From Pseudomonadota bacterium (GTDB lineage Bacteria > Pseudomonadota > Gammaproteobacteria > Steroidobacterales > Steroidobacteraceae): a stretch of 64,000 nt of DNA. Positions 16,445-26,985 of the stretch are shown one piece after another. Within the stretch, counting starts at the first letter, position 1. Each line of letters begins with the position of its first letter. The position numbers and the translations under genes are program-made. The stretch is from assembly GCA_018241525.1 (NCBI GenBank), contig JAFEDR010000014.1, forward strand, positions 1 to 64,000, in the 5' to 3' direction. The notes below the pieces were generated by a model. The model was not told where the DNA came from, made no database searches, and worked only from the letters and a program-made list of their open reading frames with translations.

Positions 16445-17382
16445 TGGATCGCGACGCAAACTACGTGGCCGTCGGCGCCTTCGTGCTGCTGGTGCTGGCG
16501 ATGGCGACCGTGTTCGTGCTCTGGTACACGAACGCCAACGAGCGCCGCGAGTACCAGCGCTACGAGGTGTACTTCTCCGGCAGCGTCAGCGGCCTCAACG
16601 AGGGCAGCACGGTGCGCTACCTCGGCGTCAACGTCGGCCGGGTCGCGCGCATCCGGCTCGACCCGCGCGCCGCCGACCGCGTGCAGGCGCTGATCGACGT
16701 CGACAAGGCGACCCCGGTCGGGCCGAGCACGCTCGCGCGGCTGACGATGCAGGGGGTCACGGGGCTCTTGTTCATCGACCTGTCGCAGGCGGCGCCGGGC
16801 GCGCCCGGCGCCGGTCCCGTGGTGCCGAGCCAGGAGTTCCCGGTGATCCGCTCGATGCCGTCGGACTTCGACCTGTTCGTCTCGAGCCTGCCGGACCTCG
16901 TCACCGACGCGACGCGCGTGACGCGGCGCCTCAACCAGCTGCTCGGCGACGACAACCTCGCGGCGGTGACGGCCGCGCTCGCGAGCCTCAAGTCCGCGAC
17001 CGCGCCGCTGCCGACCGCGACCCGCGAGGCGGCGCAGCTCGTCACCGAGCTGCGCGGCGCGGTGGCCGAGGCGCGCGCGGTGGCGGCGAGCGCGCACGAG
17101 CTCGTCGCGCACGCCGAGCCCGGCGTCGGCGCCGCCGTCGAGCGGCTGCGCGAGGCCGCCGACCGGCTGGCGGCGCTGAGCGGCCGGCTCGACGGCCTGG
17201 TCGCGCGCCACGAGGCCGACCTCGACCGCTTCGCCGGCCGCGGGCTCGACGACGTCGGCCGGCTGGTGCGCGAGGGCCGCGACGCCGCGGCCGAGGTCCG
17301 CGAGCTGGCGCGCGCGCTGCGCACCGAGCCCTCGCGGCTCCTGTACGAGCCGCCGAAGGCCGGCGTGGAGATCCCCCGATGA
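16444..17382 (+). CDS. MCE-domain (MlaD-like) periplasmic lipid-binding protein
   Basis: A 312-residue protein with a single N-terminal membrane anchor (residues 8-29) and one MCE domain (about 38-118: YEVYFSGSVSGLNEGSTVRYLGVNVGRV). A long Ala-rich helical tail follows, with heptad-like pattern (TREAAQLVTELRGAVAEARAV and similar). MCE proteins of this shape form hexamers that carry lipids across the periplasm. The long tail makes it nearer to the longer PqiB/LetB-related or Mycobacterium-type proteins than to the short E. coli MlaD. It overlaps the lipoprotein gene by ATGA. Confidence 0.9.
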   Translation: MDRDANYVAVGAFVLLVLAMATVFVLWYTNANERREYQRYEVYFSGSVSGLNEGSTVRYLGVNVGRVARIRLDPRAADRVQALIDVDKATPVGPSTLARLTMQGVTGLLFIDLSQAAPGAPGAGPVVPSQEFPVIRSMPSDFDLFVSSLPDLVTDATRVTRRLNQLLGDDNLAAVTAALASLKSATAPLPTATREAAQLVTELRGAVAEARAVAASAHELVAHAEPGVGAAVERLREAADRLAALSGRLDGLVARHEADLDRFAGRGLDDVGRLVREGRDAAAEVRELARALRTEPSRLLYEPPKAGVEIPR

Positions 17383-18005
17383 GTCATCGCACCTGGATCC
17401 TGCTCGGCGCGGCCCTCGGACTCGCCGGCTGCGGCGGGCTGTTCCAGACCCACGAGACGCCGCACGCGGTGTACGTGCTGCGCCCGCCGGCGCCGCCGCC
17501 GGCCGGGCGCGCGCCGCTCGCCGCCACGCTGGTGGTCGCGCGGCCGCGCGCGGCGCCCGGGCTCGACGGCGAGCGCATCGTGGTGCGCCTGCCCGACCGG
17601 CGGCTCGATGCCTACGCGGGCGCCGAGTGGGGCGCGCCGGTGCCGGCGCTCGTCGAGGCGCTGCTGGTCGACGCGTTCCGCGGCGCCGGCGGCTGGCAGG
17701 CGGTCGTGACCGAGGAGAGCGCGTTCCCGGGCCGCTACCTGCTGCAGACCGAGGTCGCCGACTTCGCGGCCGCCTACGGCGGCGCGGGCGGCGCGCCGAC
17801 CGTGCACGTCGTGATCCGCGGCGAGCTCGGGCTCGTCGGCGAGCGGCGCCTCGTCGCCTCGCTCGAGGCGCGCGGCGAGGCCCTCGCCGCCGCGGACCGC
17901 CAGCGCGAGGTCGCGGCGGCCTTCGAGGCCGCCACCGGCCAGGCGCTCGCGGCGCTGGTGGCGGCCGCGGATGCCGCGGCACTCGGCGCCGACGCGCACC
18001 GCTGA
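17379..18005 (+). CDS. ABC-type transport auxiliary lipoprotein (PqiC/YmbA-like)
   Basis: A 208-residue lipoprotein. The lipobox is LGLAGC (Cys at residue 18), followed by GG, so outer-membrane sorting is expected. The sequence HAVYVLRPPAPPPAG, LVVARPRAAPGLDGERIVVRLPDRRLDAYAGAEWGAPVPALVEALLVDAF (about 50-100) matches the ABC-transport auxiliary (DUF330/PqiC) family, with the tyrosine and tryptophan of the YAGAEWGAP signature intact. Such proteins complete MCE transporters at the outer membrane. It is the last gene of the four-gene MCE operon. Confidence 0.9.
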   Translation: MSHRTWILLGAALGLAGCGGLFQTHETPHAVYVLRPPAPPPAGRAPLAATLVVARPRAAPGLDGERIVVRLPDRRLDAYAGAEWGAPVPALVEALLVDAFRGAGGWQAVVTEESAFPGRYLLQTEVADFAAAYGGAGGAPTVHVVIRGELGLVGERRLVASLEARGEALAAADRQREVAAAFEAATGQALAALVAAADAAALGADAHR

Positions 18006-18018
18006 CCGGTCGCGCCGC

Positions 18019-19002
18019 TCAGGGCACCAGCACTGCCGCCCCCGTCACCGCGCCGGCGCGCAGCCGCGCGAGCGCCTCGTTCGCCGCGGCGAGCGGCAGC
18101 GTCTCGACCTCGATCGCGAGCCCCAGCCGCGGCACGAGCGCGAGGAACTCGAGTGCGTCGCGCCGCGTCAGGTTCGCGACGGAGCGCAGCACGCGCTCGC
18201 CCCAGAGCGCGGCGTACGGGAACGCCGGGATCTCGCTCATGTGGATGCCGGCGGCGACCACCGTGCCGCCCGGCTTGACCGCCCGCAGCGCCGCCGGCAC
18301 GAGCGCACCGACCGGCGCGAACAGGATCGCGGCGTCGAGCGGCACCGGCGGGGGCTCGTCGCTGCCCTGCGCCGAGGCCGCGCCGAGGCCGAGCGCGAAG
18401 CGCCGCGCCGCCTCGTCGCCCGGCCGCACGAACGCGTGCACGCGCCGGCCCTCGACGCGCGCCACCTGCGCGATCAGGTGCGCGGCGGCGCCGAAGCCGT
18501 AGAGCCCGAGCTCGCGCGCGGGCCCCGCGGCCTTGAGCGCGCGCCAGCCGATCAGCCCGGCGCAGAGCAGCGGCGCGGCGTGCACCGCATCGAGCGCCTC
18601 CGGCAGGGCGAAGCAGTAGCGCGCGTCGGCGAGCACGTGCTCGGCGTAGCCGCCGTCGATCTGCCAGCCGGTGAAGCGCGCCTCCGGGCAGAGGTTCTCG
18701 CGCCCGTCCAGGCACCACTCGCAGCGCCCGCAGGTCCAGCCGAGCCACGGCACGCCGAGGCGGCTGCCGGGCGCGTGCGCGACGCCCGCACCGGTCGCGA
18801 CGACGCGGCCGACGATCTCGTGGCCGGGCACGAACGGCCGGCCGGGGAACGGCAGGTCGCCGTCGACGACGTGCAGGTCGGTGCGGCAGACCGCGCAGGC
18901 CTCGACCGCGAGCAGCACCTGGCCGGGTCCCGGCGCCGGGATCGCGCGCTCGACGCCCCGCAGCGGCGCGCCGGCGTGCTCGCAGAGGAGGGCACGGCTC
19001 AT
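18019..19002 (-). CDS. Zinc-dependent alcohol dehydrogenase
   Basis: A 327-residue MDR-superfamily alcohol dehydrogenase. The catalytic zinc ligand Cys and following motif are in EACAVCRTDLHVVDG, and GHEIVGRV supplies the His-Glu pair. Structural zinc cysteines are in GWTCGRCEWCLDGRENLC. The nucleotide-binding motif GLYGFGAAAHLIAQVA is close to the usual GxGxxG (here GFGAAA). The overall sequence fits the AdhA/AdhP-like group using NAD(P). The start at 19002 is the first ATG before the conserved region, with an alternative a few codons upstream. It reads leftwards, and its stop faces the MCE operon's stop 13 bases away. It lies downstream of the MerR/B12 gene in the same direction (41-base gap), so it might be controlled by it. 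Confidence 0.92.
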   Translation of the reverse strand: MSRALLCEHAGAPLRGVERAIPAPGPGQVLLAVEACAVCRTDLHVVDGDLPFPGRPFVPGHEIVGRVVATGAGVAHAPGSRLGVPWLGWTCGRCEWCLDGRENLCPEARFTGWQIDGGYAEHVLADARYCFALPEALDAVHAAPLLCAGLIGWRALKAAGPARELGLYGFGAAAHLIAQVARVEGRRVHAFVRPGDEAARRFALGLGAASAQGSDEPPPVPLDAAILFAPVGALVPAALRAVKPGGTVVAAGIHMSEIPAFPYAALWGERVLRSVANLTRRDALEFLALVPRLGLAIEVETLPLAAANEALARLRAGAVTGAAVLVP

Positions 19003-19043
19003 GCCCAAAGCGTACGCGCGCGGCGGCCGCGCGCCATCCGCAT

Positions 19044-19943
19044 TCAGCGCGTTGCGGCGGTCAGCCGGTCGAGCTCGCGCTCGAGCCCGCGGTAGTCGTC
19101 GAGGCGCACCACGCGCTCGCCGAGGCCGGCCGGCTCGAAGGCGAGGGCGCCCTGGCCGCCGATCCAGACCCCGATCGAGCGCGGCAGGCGGCGCAGGAAC
19201 TCGGCGAGCAGCGCCTGCTCGCCGCCCGAGGCGGTCTCGCGGCGCACGAACGACAGCACCACGGCGGCGGCGCCGGTGCGCTCGGCGAAGGTCGCGACGT
19301 CGGCCGGCGGCAGGTCGGGGCCGAGGTAGAGGCAGCGCACGCCGCGCGCCGCGGTCAGCAGCGCGCACATCAGGATGCCGAGCTCGTGGCGCTCGTCGCT
19401 CAGGGTCGCGAGCACCACCGGCGGCCCGGCGGCGATGCGGTTGTAGGTGTCGAGCACCAGGCTGACCTGCTTCTTGACCGCGTTCGAGACGATCCGCTCC
19501 TGCGCGATCGAGAACTCGCCGGCGTGCCAGCGCTCGCCGACCTCGAGCAGCGCCGGCACCATCACCTCGTCGACCACGCGCTGCAGCGGCAGCAGCGCGA
19601 GCGCCATCGACAGCGCCTGGTCGCATTCCTCCGGCCGGTACTCGCTGGCCGCCGCCAGCATCTGCGCCGCGAAGCCCGGCGCCTCGCCGGCGGCAGGCCC
19701 GTCGCTGCCGGTCGCGAGCAGCCCGGTGAGCTCGTCGTCGCTGACGCGCGCGAGCTTCGAGATCGGGTGGCCGCGCTCGGTCGCCTCGCGCAGCTTGCGC
19801 AGCCGGATCACGTCGGCCGGATCGTACGAGCGCCGCCCGTTCGGGTCGCGGCGCGGCTCGACCACGCGGTAACGGCGCTCCCACGCGCGCAGCGTCTCGA
19901 TGCTGACGCCGGTCGCCTGCGAGACCGCCTTGATCGTGAACAT
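19044..19943 (-). CDS. MerR-family regulator with cobalamin-binding domain (CarH/LitR-like)
   Basis: A 299-residue regulator. Residues 1-70 are a MerR winged helix (FTIKAVSQATGVSIETLRAWERRY). Residues 90-170 form the helical-bundle domain and 175-299 the Rossmann B12-binding domain. Compared with the light sensor CarH, it keeps the Trp-His pair (W139-H140), the Glu of the Wx9EH motif (E149) and the B12-ligand histidine (H186 in DERHELG). The His next to the Glu is Arg (R150). B12 binding is likely; light sensing is less sure. The start ATG at 19943 follows an AT-rich region with an exact palindrome at 19968-19977 that may be its operator. Confidence 0.88.
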   Translation of the reverse strand: MFTIKAVSQATGVSIETLRAWERRYRVVEPRRDPNGRRSYDPADVIRLRKLREATERGHPISKLARVSDDELTGLLATGSDGPAAGEAPGFAAQMLAAASEYRPEECDQALSMALALLPLQRVVDEVMVPALLEVGERWHAGEFSIAQERIVSNAVKKQVSLVLDTYNRIAAGPPVVLATLSDERHELGILMCALLTAARGVRCLYLGPDLPPADVATFAERTGAAAVVLSFVRRETASGGEQALLAEFLRRLPRSIGVWIGGQGALAFEPAGLGERVVRLDDYRGLERELDRLTAATR

Positions 19944-19967
19944 CGCTCGACTCCAAGTCCTGGACGG

Positions 19968-20038
19968 ACTGTACAGTAGTTGCACAGTATATTGTCCTGC
20001 AAGTGTCGCATATCCGTGAACACAGGCTGTACAAACCG
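19968..20038 (-). promoter_or_regulatory. AT-rich promoter/operator region of the MerR/B12 gene
   Basis: ACTGTACAGT at 19968-19977 is a perfect ten-base palindrome. A second inverted pair TTGCA (19980-19984) / TGCAA (19998-20002) brackets a TATATT core, and another TGTACA occurs at 20028-20033. The zone is conspicuously AT-rich in this genome, and TGTACA repeats are of the kind bound by MerR/CarH-type proteins. No convincing -35/-10 pair could be fixed, so only the operator reading is proposed. Confidence 0.45.
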
Positions 20039-20128
20039 GGCCTACCGGCAGCCGTCCAGGACACCAGGACATCGGAGGGGGAGTACCGGGCTTCAACCCG
20101 GCAGCCGCGCCGGCGGGCGCGCGGGACC

Positions 20129-22045
<1,917 letters not shown>

Positions 22046-22105
22046 CGGGGAGGGGGCGGCCGCACGGCCGCGCAGTCTAGCGCCCGCCCGGGCGCGGCGT
22101 CGTGC

Positions 22106-24205
22106 TCAGGTCGCGGCGCGCAGCGTCCGGCCGGGCGCGAACGGCACCTGGCCGCGCTGCTGCGCGGCGAGCAGCGCCAGCAGCGACTCGGCCGACAGCG
22201 GCTCGCCGAACAGCCGCCCCTGCGCGTAGTGGCAGCCGCGCGAGCGCAGGAACTCGAGCTGCGCCGGGGTCTCGACGCCCTCGGCGACGACCTGCATGCC
22301 GAGGTTGTGGCCCATCTCGATGATGGTCTTGACCAGCACCGCGTCCTGGCCGTCGACAGCGCCGTTGCGGACGAAGGACTGGTCGATCTTCAGCGTCTCG
22401 ACCGGCAGCTGCTGCAGCGCCGACAGCGAGGAGTAGCCGGTGCCGAAGTCGTCGATCGAGACGCTGATGCCGAGGTCGTGCAGCTCGCCGAGCATGCGCA
22501 CCGTGCGCGGCGCGTTCGACATCAGCGTGGTCTCGGTGATCTCGAGCTCGAGGCACGAGGGCGGCACGTCGTACTCGCGGAACACCGAGGCGAAGCGGGT
22601 GATGAAGCTCGCCTGCTGCAGCTGCTTGAGGCTGAGGTTGATCGACACCCGGCCCGGGTCCGGCACGCGCTCGCGCCAGCTGCGGTAGTCGGCGCAGACG
22701 CGCCGCAGCACCCACTCGCCGATCGGCAGGATCAGGTTGGTCTGCTCGGCGAGCGGGATGAAGTGCGAGGGCGGGATGTCGCCGTGCCCCGGCAGCCGCC
22801 AGCGCAGCAGCGCCTCGGCACCGACGATGCGGCCGCTCGAGATCTCGACCTTCGGCTGGTACTGGATCACGAACTCGTCGCGCTCGAGCGAGCGGCGCAG
22901 CTTCGACTTCAGGATCAGCCGCTCGACCGCCTCGGCGTTCATCTCCGGGGCGTAGAACGCGTAGCTGCTGCCGCCGTTCTGCTTCGAGTGGTACATCGCC
23001 GCGTCGGCGTTGCGGATCAGGTCGATCGTGTTGCCGGCGTCGTCCGGGCAGAGCGCGATGCCGACGCTGAGGGTCAGGTAGACCTCGGTGTCGTTCAGGA
23101 AGAACGCGCGGCTGACGTCGTCGATCAGCTGCCGCGCGGTCGCCGCCAGCACCGGCCGGCAGTCGCCGGCCGGCAGGTTCTCGACGAACACCGCGAACTC
23201 GTCGCCGGCGAGCCGGCCGACCACCGCGCCCTTCGGCACCGCGCGCGTCAGGCGCTCGCTCAGGATCTCGAGCGTGCGGTCGCCGGCGGCGTGGCCGAAG
23301 GTGTCGTTGACGTCCTTGAAGCGGTCGAGGTCGACGTACAGCAGCGCCAGCGTCGTGCCGTTGCGGTGCGCGCGCGCGATCGCCTGCTGCAGCAGGTGCT
23401 GGAACTGCATCCGGTTCGGGATCTTGGTCAGCGTGTCGTAGCGCGCCAGGTAGCGGATGCGCCGCTCGGCGCGCTTGCGCTCGGTGATGTCGCGGGCGAC
23501 GAAGATGCAGCCCTCGAAGCTGGTGGTCGCGCCGTCGCCGTCCTCGCCGTCGACCGCGGCGCGCCGGCCGGAGATCGTGGAGCCCGACAGCGACACCGGC
23601 ACCGCGCCGCCCTCGCGCGTGCGGATCATGAACTCGCGGGTCTCCTTGACCGCGCGCTCGAGCACGAAGTTGCGGCGCTCCTCGGGAGCCATCAGCGAGG
23701 CGACGTCGCGCCCGGCGAGCTCGGCCTCCGGCCAGCCGAAGAGCCGCACCGCGGCTTCGTTCGCGCGCGAGATCCGCCCGTCCGGCTCGGTCACGAGCAC
23801 GGCATCCGTCATGCTGTTGAGCACGACGTCGAGGTAGTTGCGCGTGATGGTGGTCTGGTGGAGTTTCTCGCGCATCCGCTCGATCGCGGCCGCGAGCTCG
23901 GCGAACTCGCTGGCCGCGGCCGGCGAGACCGGCTGCGTGTAGTCGCCCTCGCCGAGCTGGTCGAGGCTGCCGACCAGCGCGCGCATCGGGTGGCGCTGGC
24001 GGCTCGCGAGCAGCACCGCGATCGCCCCGCCGGCGACCGCGCTCGCGAGGCCCAGCATCGCGAGCAGGGTGCGGCTGCCGAGCAGCCCCGCGCCCGAGCG
24101 ACCGGTCAGCGCCTCAAAGAGCGCCGCGCCGGCGACCCCGAGCAGGATGCCGACGGCCAGGCGGCCGAGCAGCCGGCGCGGGCGGAGGGGCTTCAGGGTC
24201 TCCAT
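22106..24205 (-). CDS. PAS-GGDEF-EAL membrane protein, probable c-di-GMP phosphodiesterase
   Basis: About 699 residues. Two N-terminal membrane helices (about 15-35 and 45-70) are followed by a HAMP-like segment, a PAS domain (VLNSMTDAVLVTEPDGRISRANEAA), a GGDEF domain and a C-terminal EAL domain. The GGDEF loop reads RLAGDEFAVF, so the first Gly of the signature is Ala. The EAL domain keeps EALLRW, NLSLKQL, ETTLM, DDFGTGYSSL and EGVET, the residues needed for c-di-GMP hydrolysis. A degenerate cyclase domain with an intact EAL suggests a phosphodiesterase, possibly with the GGDEF acting as a GTP sensor. The start is chosen at METLKPLRP (24205); an ATG at 24217 is also possible. Confidence 0.9.
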   Translation of the reverse strand: METLKPLRPRRLLGRLAVGILLGVAGAALFEALTGRSGAGLLGSRTLLAMLGLASAVAGGAIAVLLASRQRHPMRALVGSLDQLGEGDYTQPVSPAAASEFAELAAAIERMREKLHQTTITRNYLDVVLNSMTDAVLVTEPDGRISRANEAAVRLFGWPEAELAGRDVASLMAPEERRNFVLERAVKETREFMIRTREGGAVPVSLSGSTISGRRAAVDGEDGDGATTSFEGCIFVARDITERKRAERRIRYLARYDTLTKIPNRMQFQHLLQQAIARAHRNGTTLALLYVDLDRFKDVNDTFGHAAGDRTLEILSERLTRAVPKGAVVGRLAGDEFAVFVENLPAGDCRPVLAATARQLIDDVSRAFFLNDTEVYLTLSVGIALCPDDAGNTIDLIRNADAAMYHSKQNGGSSYAFYAPEMNAEAVERLILKSKLRRSLERDEFVIQYQPKVEISSGRIVGAEALLRWRLPGHGDIPPSHFIPLAEQTNLILPIGEWVLRRVCADYRSWRERVPDPGRVSINLSLKQLQQASFITRFASVFREYDVPPSCLELEITETTLMSNAPRTVRMLGELHDLGISVSIDDFGTGYSSLSALQQLPVETLKIDQSFVRNGAVDGQDAVLVKTIIEMGHNLGMQVVAEGVETPAQLEFLRSRGCHYAQGRLFGEPLSAESLLALLAAQQRGQVPFAPGRTLRAAT

Positions 24206-24349
24206 GCGCCCGATCATACGTCGGGCCCCCCGGGCGCAAGGTTCAAAATGCGACGCCAGACGCCGACTGCCGGTGTCTCCCTCGCCAGGCATAGGGTTTC
24301 ACCCTAAGTCCCTGCTGCTGGGCAGCATGGCCTCGGGTAGCCTAGGCCG

Positions 24350-25144
24350 ATGCCCCCCCGAACCCTCCGGCCGCGCCCGGTCCGCCTCGGGCCCCTCGAG
24401 ATGACCGGCCGCGCCCGCGGCCACGTCGTCGAGGTCGCCTCGCTGCCGCGCACGTTCCTGCAGCCGGCGGCCGCGGCGGCACTGCTGCGGATGCGCGCGG
24501 CCGCCGCGCGCGCCGGCATCGACCTGATGCCCTGCTCCTCGTTCCGCGACTTCGACACCCAGGTGCGCATCTGGAACGAGAAGTGGACCGGGCGGCGCAC
24601 GGTGCTCGACCGGCAGAGCCGGCCGCTCGACCCCGCGCGCCTCGCGCCGGCGCGGCGCGTCGCGGCGATCCTGGTCTGGTCCGCGCCGCCCGGCGCGAGC
24701 CGCCACCACTGGGGCAGCGACCTCGACGTCTACGACCGTGCGGCGCTGCCGCCGGGTGCGCCGCTCGCGCTCGTGCCGGAGGAGTACGGGCCGGCGGGCC
24801 CGTTCGCGCGCCTGACCGCCTGGCTCGACGAGCACCTCGAGCGCTTCGGCTTCTACCGGCCGTACGCGACCGACCGCGGCGGCGTGCAGCCCGAGCCCTG
24901 GCACCTGAGTCACGTCGCCTCGGCGCGCGAGGCCTCACGTCGCTTCCGGCTCACGACGCTGCGCGAGGCGATCGCCAGCGCGCCGCTCGAGGGACGCGCG
25001 GCGCTGCTCGAGGGCCTCGAGGGGATCTACGCGCGCTACGTGCGCGCGGTCGACCCGCCGCCCGCGGCGCGGGCGCGCAGGCCGACGACGAGCCGCAGGA
25101 AGAGCCCCGGGAAGAAGCGCTTGAAGCGCCACAGCAGGGCGTAG
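24350..25144 (+). CDS. M15-family D-alanyl-D-alanine carboxypeptidase-like protein
   Basis: A 264-residue protein of the VanY/M15B peptidase family. The zinc-binding motifs are SRHHWGSDLDVYD (His and Asp, about residues 124-136) and EPWHLSH (Glu-x-x-His, about 183-189), preceded by the family's CSSFRDFDTQVRIWN. No signal peptide is obvious. The enzyme would cleave D-Ala-D-Ala-type peptides of peptidoglycan if exported by another route. The last 30 residues are basic (RRPTTSRRKSPGKKRLKRHSRA) and overlap, on the opposite strand, the end of the SDR gene by 109 bases. Confidence 0.85.
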   Translation: MPPRTLRPRPVRLGPLEMTGRARGHVVEVASLPRTFLQPAAAAALLRMRAAAARAGIDLMPCSSFRDFDTQVRIWNEKWTGRRTVLDRQSRPLDPARLAPARRVAAILVWSAPPGASRHHWGSDLDVYDRAALPPGAPLALVPEEYGPAGPFARLTAWLDEHLERFGFYRPYATDRGGVQPEPWHLSHVASAREASRRFRLTTLREAIASAPLEGRAALLEGLEGIYARYVRAVDPPPAARARRPTTSRRKSPGKKRLKRHSRA

Positions 25145-25884
25145 CCGAACGGCAGCACCGCGTACAGCCGGCCGCGCGCCGCGGCCGCGAGGATCATCGC
25201 GGTGGCGCGCTCGGCGCTGAGACGGCTCGCCGCCATCACGCGCGCCGCGAGCGCCGCCTCGGCGGGCGGCGCGCGCATCGACTCGAGCAGCCGCGTCGGC
25301 ACGAAACCCGGCATCACCACCATCGCGCCGACCGGGCCGCCGGCGAGCTCGGCGGCCAGCGTCTCGGTGAGCGCGACAACCGCCGCCTTCGAGGCGTTGT
25401 ACGGCGCCATCTGCGGCGCGGCGGCGAAGGCGGCGGCGCTCGCGACGTTGACCAGCAGCCCGCGGCCCGCGCGCGCGAGGTGCGGCAGCGCGAGCCGGCA
25501 GCCGAGCGCGACGCCGAGCACGTTGACCTCGAGCGCATGGCGCCAGTCGGCGAGCGGGGCCACCTCGATGCGCCCGGCCACCGCGACGCCGGCGTTGTTG
25601 ACCATCAGCTCGAGCCCGCCGGCGTGCGCGGCGAAGGCCCCGAGCGCGGCGCCGAAGGCGGCCTCGTCGGTGACGTCGCAGGCGTAGGTCTCGACCGTGG
25701 CGGCGCCGGCGGCGAGCAGTGCGGCGCGCGCCGCCTCGAGCCGTGCGGGCTCGCGGTCGAGCACGCCGAGCGTCCAGCCGTCCTGCGCGAGGTGGGTCAG
25801 GAGTGCGAGGCCGAGGCCGCTGCCGCCACCGGTGACGAAGGCACGCCGGCCGCCGAGGCGCGCGGCGAGCCGCGCCGCGGTCAA
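25036..25884 (-). CDS. Short-chain dehydrogenase/reductase
   Basis: A 282-residue SDR. The cofactor motif is VTGGGSGLGLAL (classical TGxxxGxG), with NNAG, catalytic Ser in NVASAAAFAA, and catalytic YNASK. Asp after beta-2 (VLDREPARLE) favours NAD(H). The C-terminus has a hydrophobic amphipathic stretch (LYAVLPFGYALLWRFKRFFPG) suggesting membrane attachment, as in SDRs acting on lipids. The start is TTG at 25884, inside the TGA of the HD gene (CCTTGACC). No ATG lies before the Rossmann motif. The 3' end overlaps the convergent M15 gene. The substrate is unknown. Confidence 0.85.
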   Translation of the reverse strand: MTAARLAARLGGRRAFVTGGGSGLGLALLTHLAQDGWTLGVLDREPARLEAARAALLAAGAATVETYACDVTDEAAFGAALGAFAAHAGGLELMVNNAGVAVAGRIEVAPLADWRHALEVNVLGVALGCRLALPHLARAGRGLLVNVASAAAFAAAPQMAPYNASKAAVVALTETLAAELAGGPVGAMVVMPGFVPTRLLESMRAPPAEAALAARVMAASRLSAERATAMILAAAARGRLYAVLPFGYALLWRFKRFFPGLFLRLVVGLRARAAGGGSTART

Positions 25885-26909
25885 GGCTTGCCCCAGAGCT
25901 CTTTGAGGTGCCCGAGCATCAGCTGCCGCACCGAGGGCAGCGGGTTCGGGTCGTGCGTGAACACCGGCGGGTCGCGGCGCAGCAGCCGCCAGTTCTCGGT
26001 GCGCAGCACCTGCTGCAGGTACACGAGGTGCTGGCGGATCGCGAGCATGTACGGGTTCTGGCCGTCGAACAGCGGCTCGACGCAGTGGTATGCGCCGCCG
26101 AACGCGCCGTCGAGGCGGTCGCGGATCACGCTCTGGATGAAGCCGGGCGTCTGCCGCAGCAGGTCGAGCCCCGAGCCGTAGCGCACCTCGATCTCGCCGT
26201 CCGCGGCGCGGCCGGTGGCGACGCCGGCGAGCACGAACTCGGGGTAGAGCCGGTCGCGGCACTTCTCGAGGTAGCAGCGGTCCGACATCTGCGCGATCAG
26301 GTCGGCGGTGCCGAGCAGGTGGCCGACGCGCCGGTCGCGCGGGTCGCTGACGTCGATCTGCGCGTACGGGATCTCGTAGCCGGTGTAGTGCACGATGCGG
26401 GTCGCGACCGGCACCCACTCGCCCATCGCGATCTGCGGCAGGAAGCGCGTCAGGAAGCGCGCCGAGCGCGTCACGTGCGTGCGCGTGTACTCGGCGCCGT
26501 TCTTGATCGGGTCGCCGATCTCGCGGATGTAGCCGGCGTCGTGGAACACCGCGCTGACGAGGCCCATCGCGGCGCGCTCGAAGCCGAGCCGCGCCTCGGG
26601 GCCGGCGAGCCGCTCGTGGCCGACCAGCAGGCGCGCCATCGCGAGCACCACGTCGAGCGTGTGCTGGCGGTCGTGGTAGATGGTGTCGACGCCGTTGTAG
26701 CCGGGCAGGCGGCCGGTGAAGAGCGCATCGAAGGTCGAGAGCGCCTTGCCGAGCGGCTCGAAGCGCTGGTTCGGCCACTCGGCGCGGAACAGCGCCTCCA
26801 CCGCGCGGCTGACGGCCGCGGTCGAGCTCACCTGCACCGTGTTCGTGACGTCGTAGTCGTTGCGACGGTGGCGCGAGAGCGGGACGCGCGGGGCAGGCGC
26901 GGTGTTCAT
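25881..26909 (-). CDS. HD-domain phosphohydrolase
   Basis: A 342-residue HD-superfamily protein. The metal-binding signature is spread over YHDRQHTLDVVLAMARLL (about residues 78-95), AVFHDAGYIRE (the HD pair, about 120-130) and a later DLIAQMSDRCYLEK. The remainder is helical. Members hydrolyse phosphate esters such as nucleotides or cyclic dinucleotides; this sequence lacks the HD-GYP signature, so c-di-GMP activity is not supported. It overlaps the SDR gene at its stop. The start ATG at 26909 follows a short AT-richer stretch (CTTAAG). Confidence 0.8.
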   Translation of the reverse strand: MNTAPAPRVPLSRHRRNDYDVTNTVQVSSTAAVSRAVEALFRAEWPNQRFEPLGKALSTFDALFTGRLPGYNGVDTIYHDRQHTLDVVLAMARLLVGHERLAGPEARLGFERAAMGLVSAVFHDAGYIREIGDPIKNGAEYTRTHVTRSARFLTRFLPQIAMGEWVPVATRIVHYTGYEIPYAQIDVSDPRDRRVGHLLGTADLIAQMSDRCYLEKCRDRLYPEFVLAGVATGRAADGEIEVRYGSGLDLLRQTPGFIQSVIRDRLDGAFGGAYHCVEPLFDGQNPYMLAIRQHLVYLQQVLRTENWRLLRRDPPVFTHDPNPLPSVRQLMLGHLKELWGKP

Positions 26910-26985
26910 CCCTTAAGTCTAGTCCCGGCGGCGCCGGGCCTGCCAGCCGGGAGCGTGCTTCTGCGACGTGCTCCCGGACATAAGT

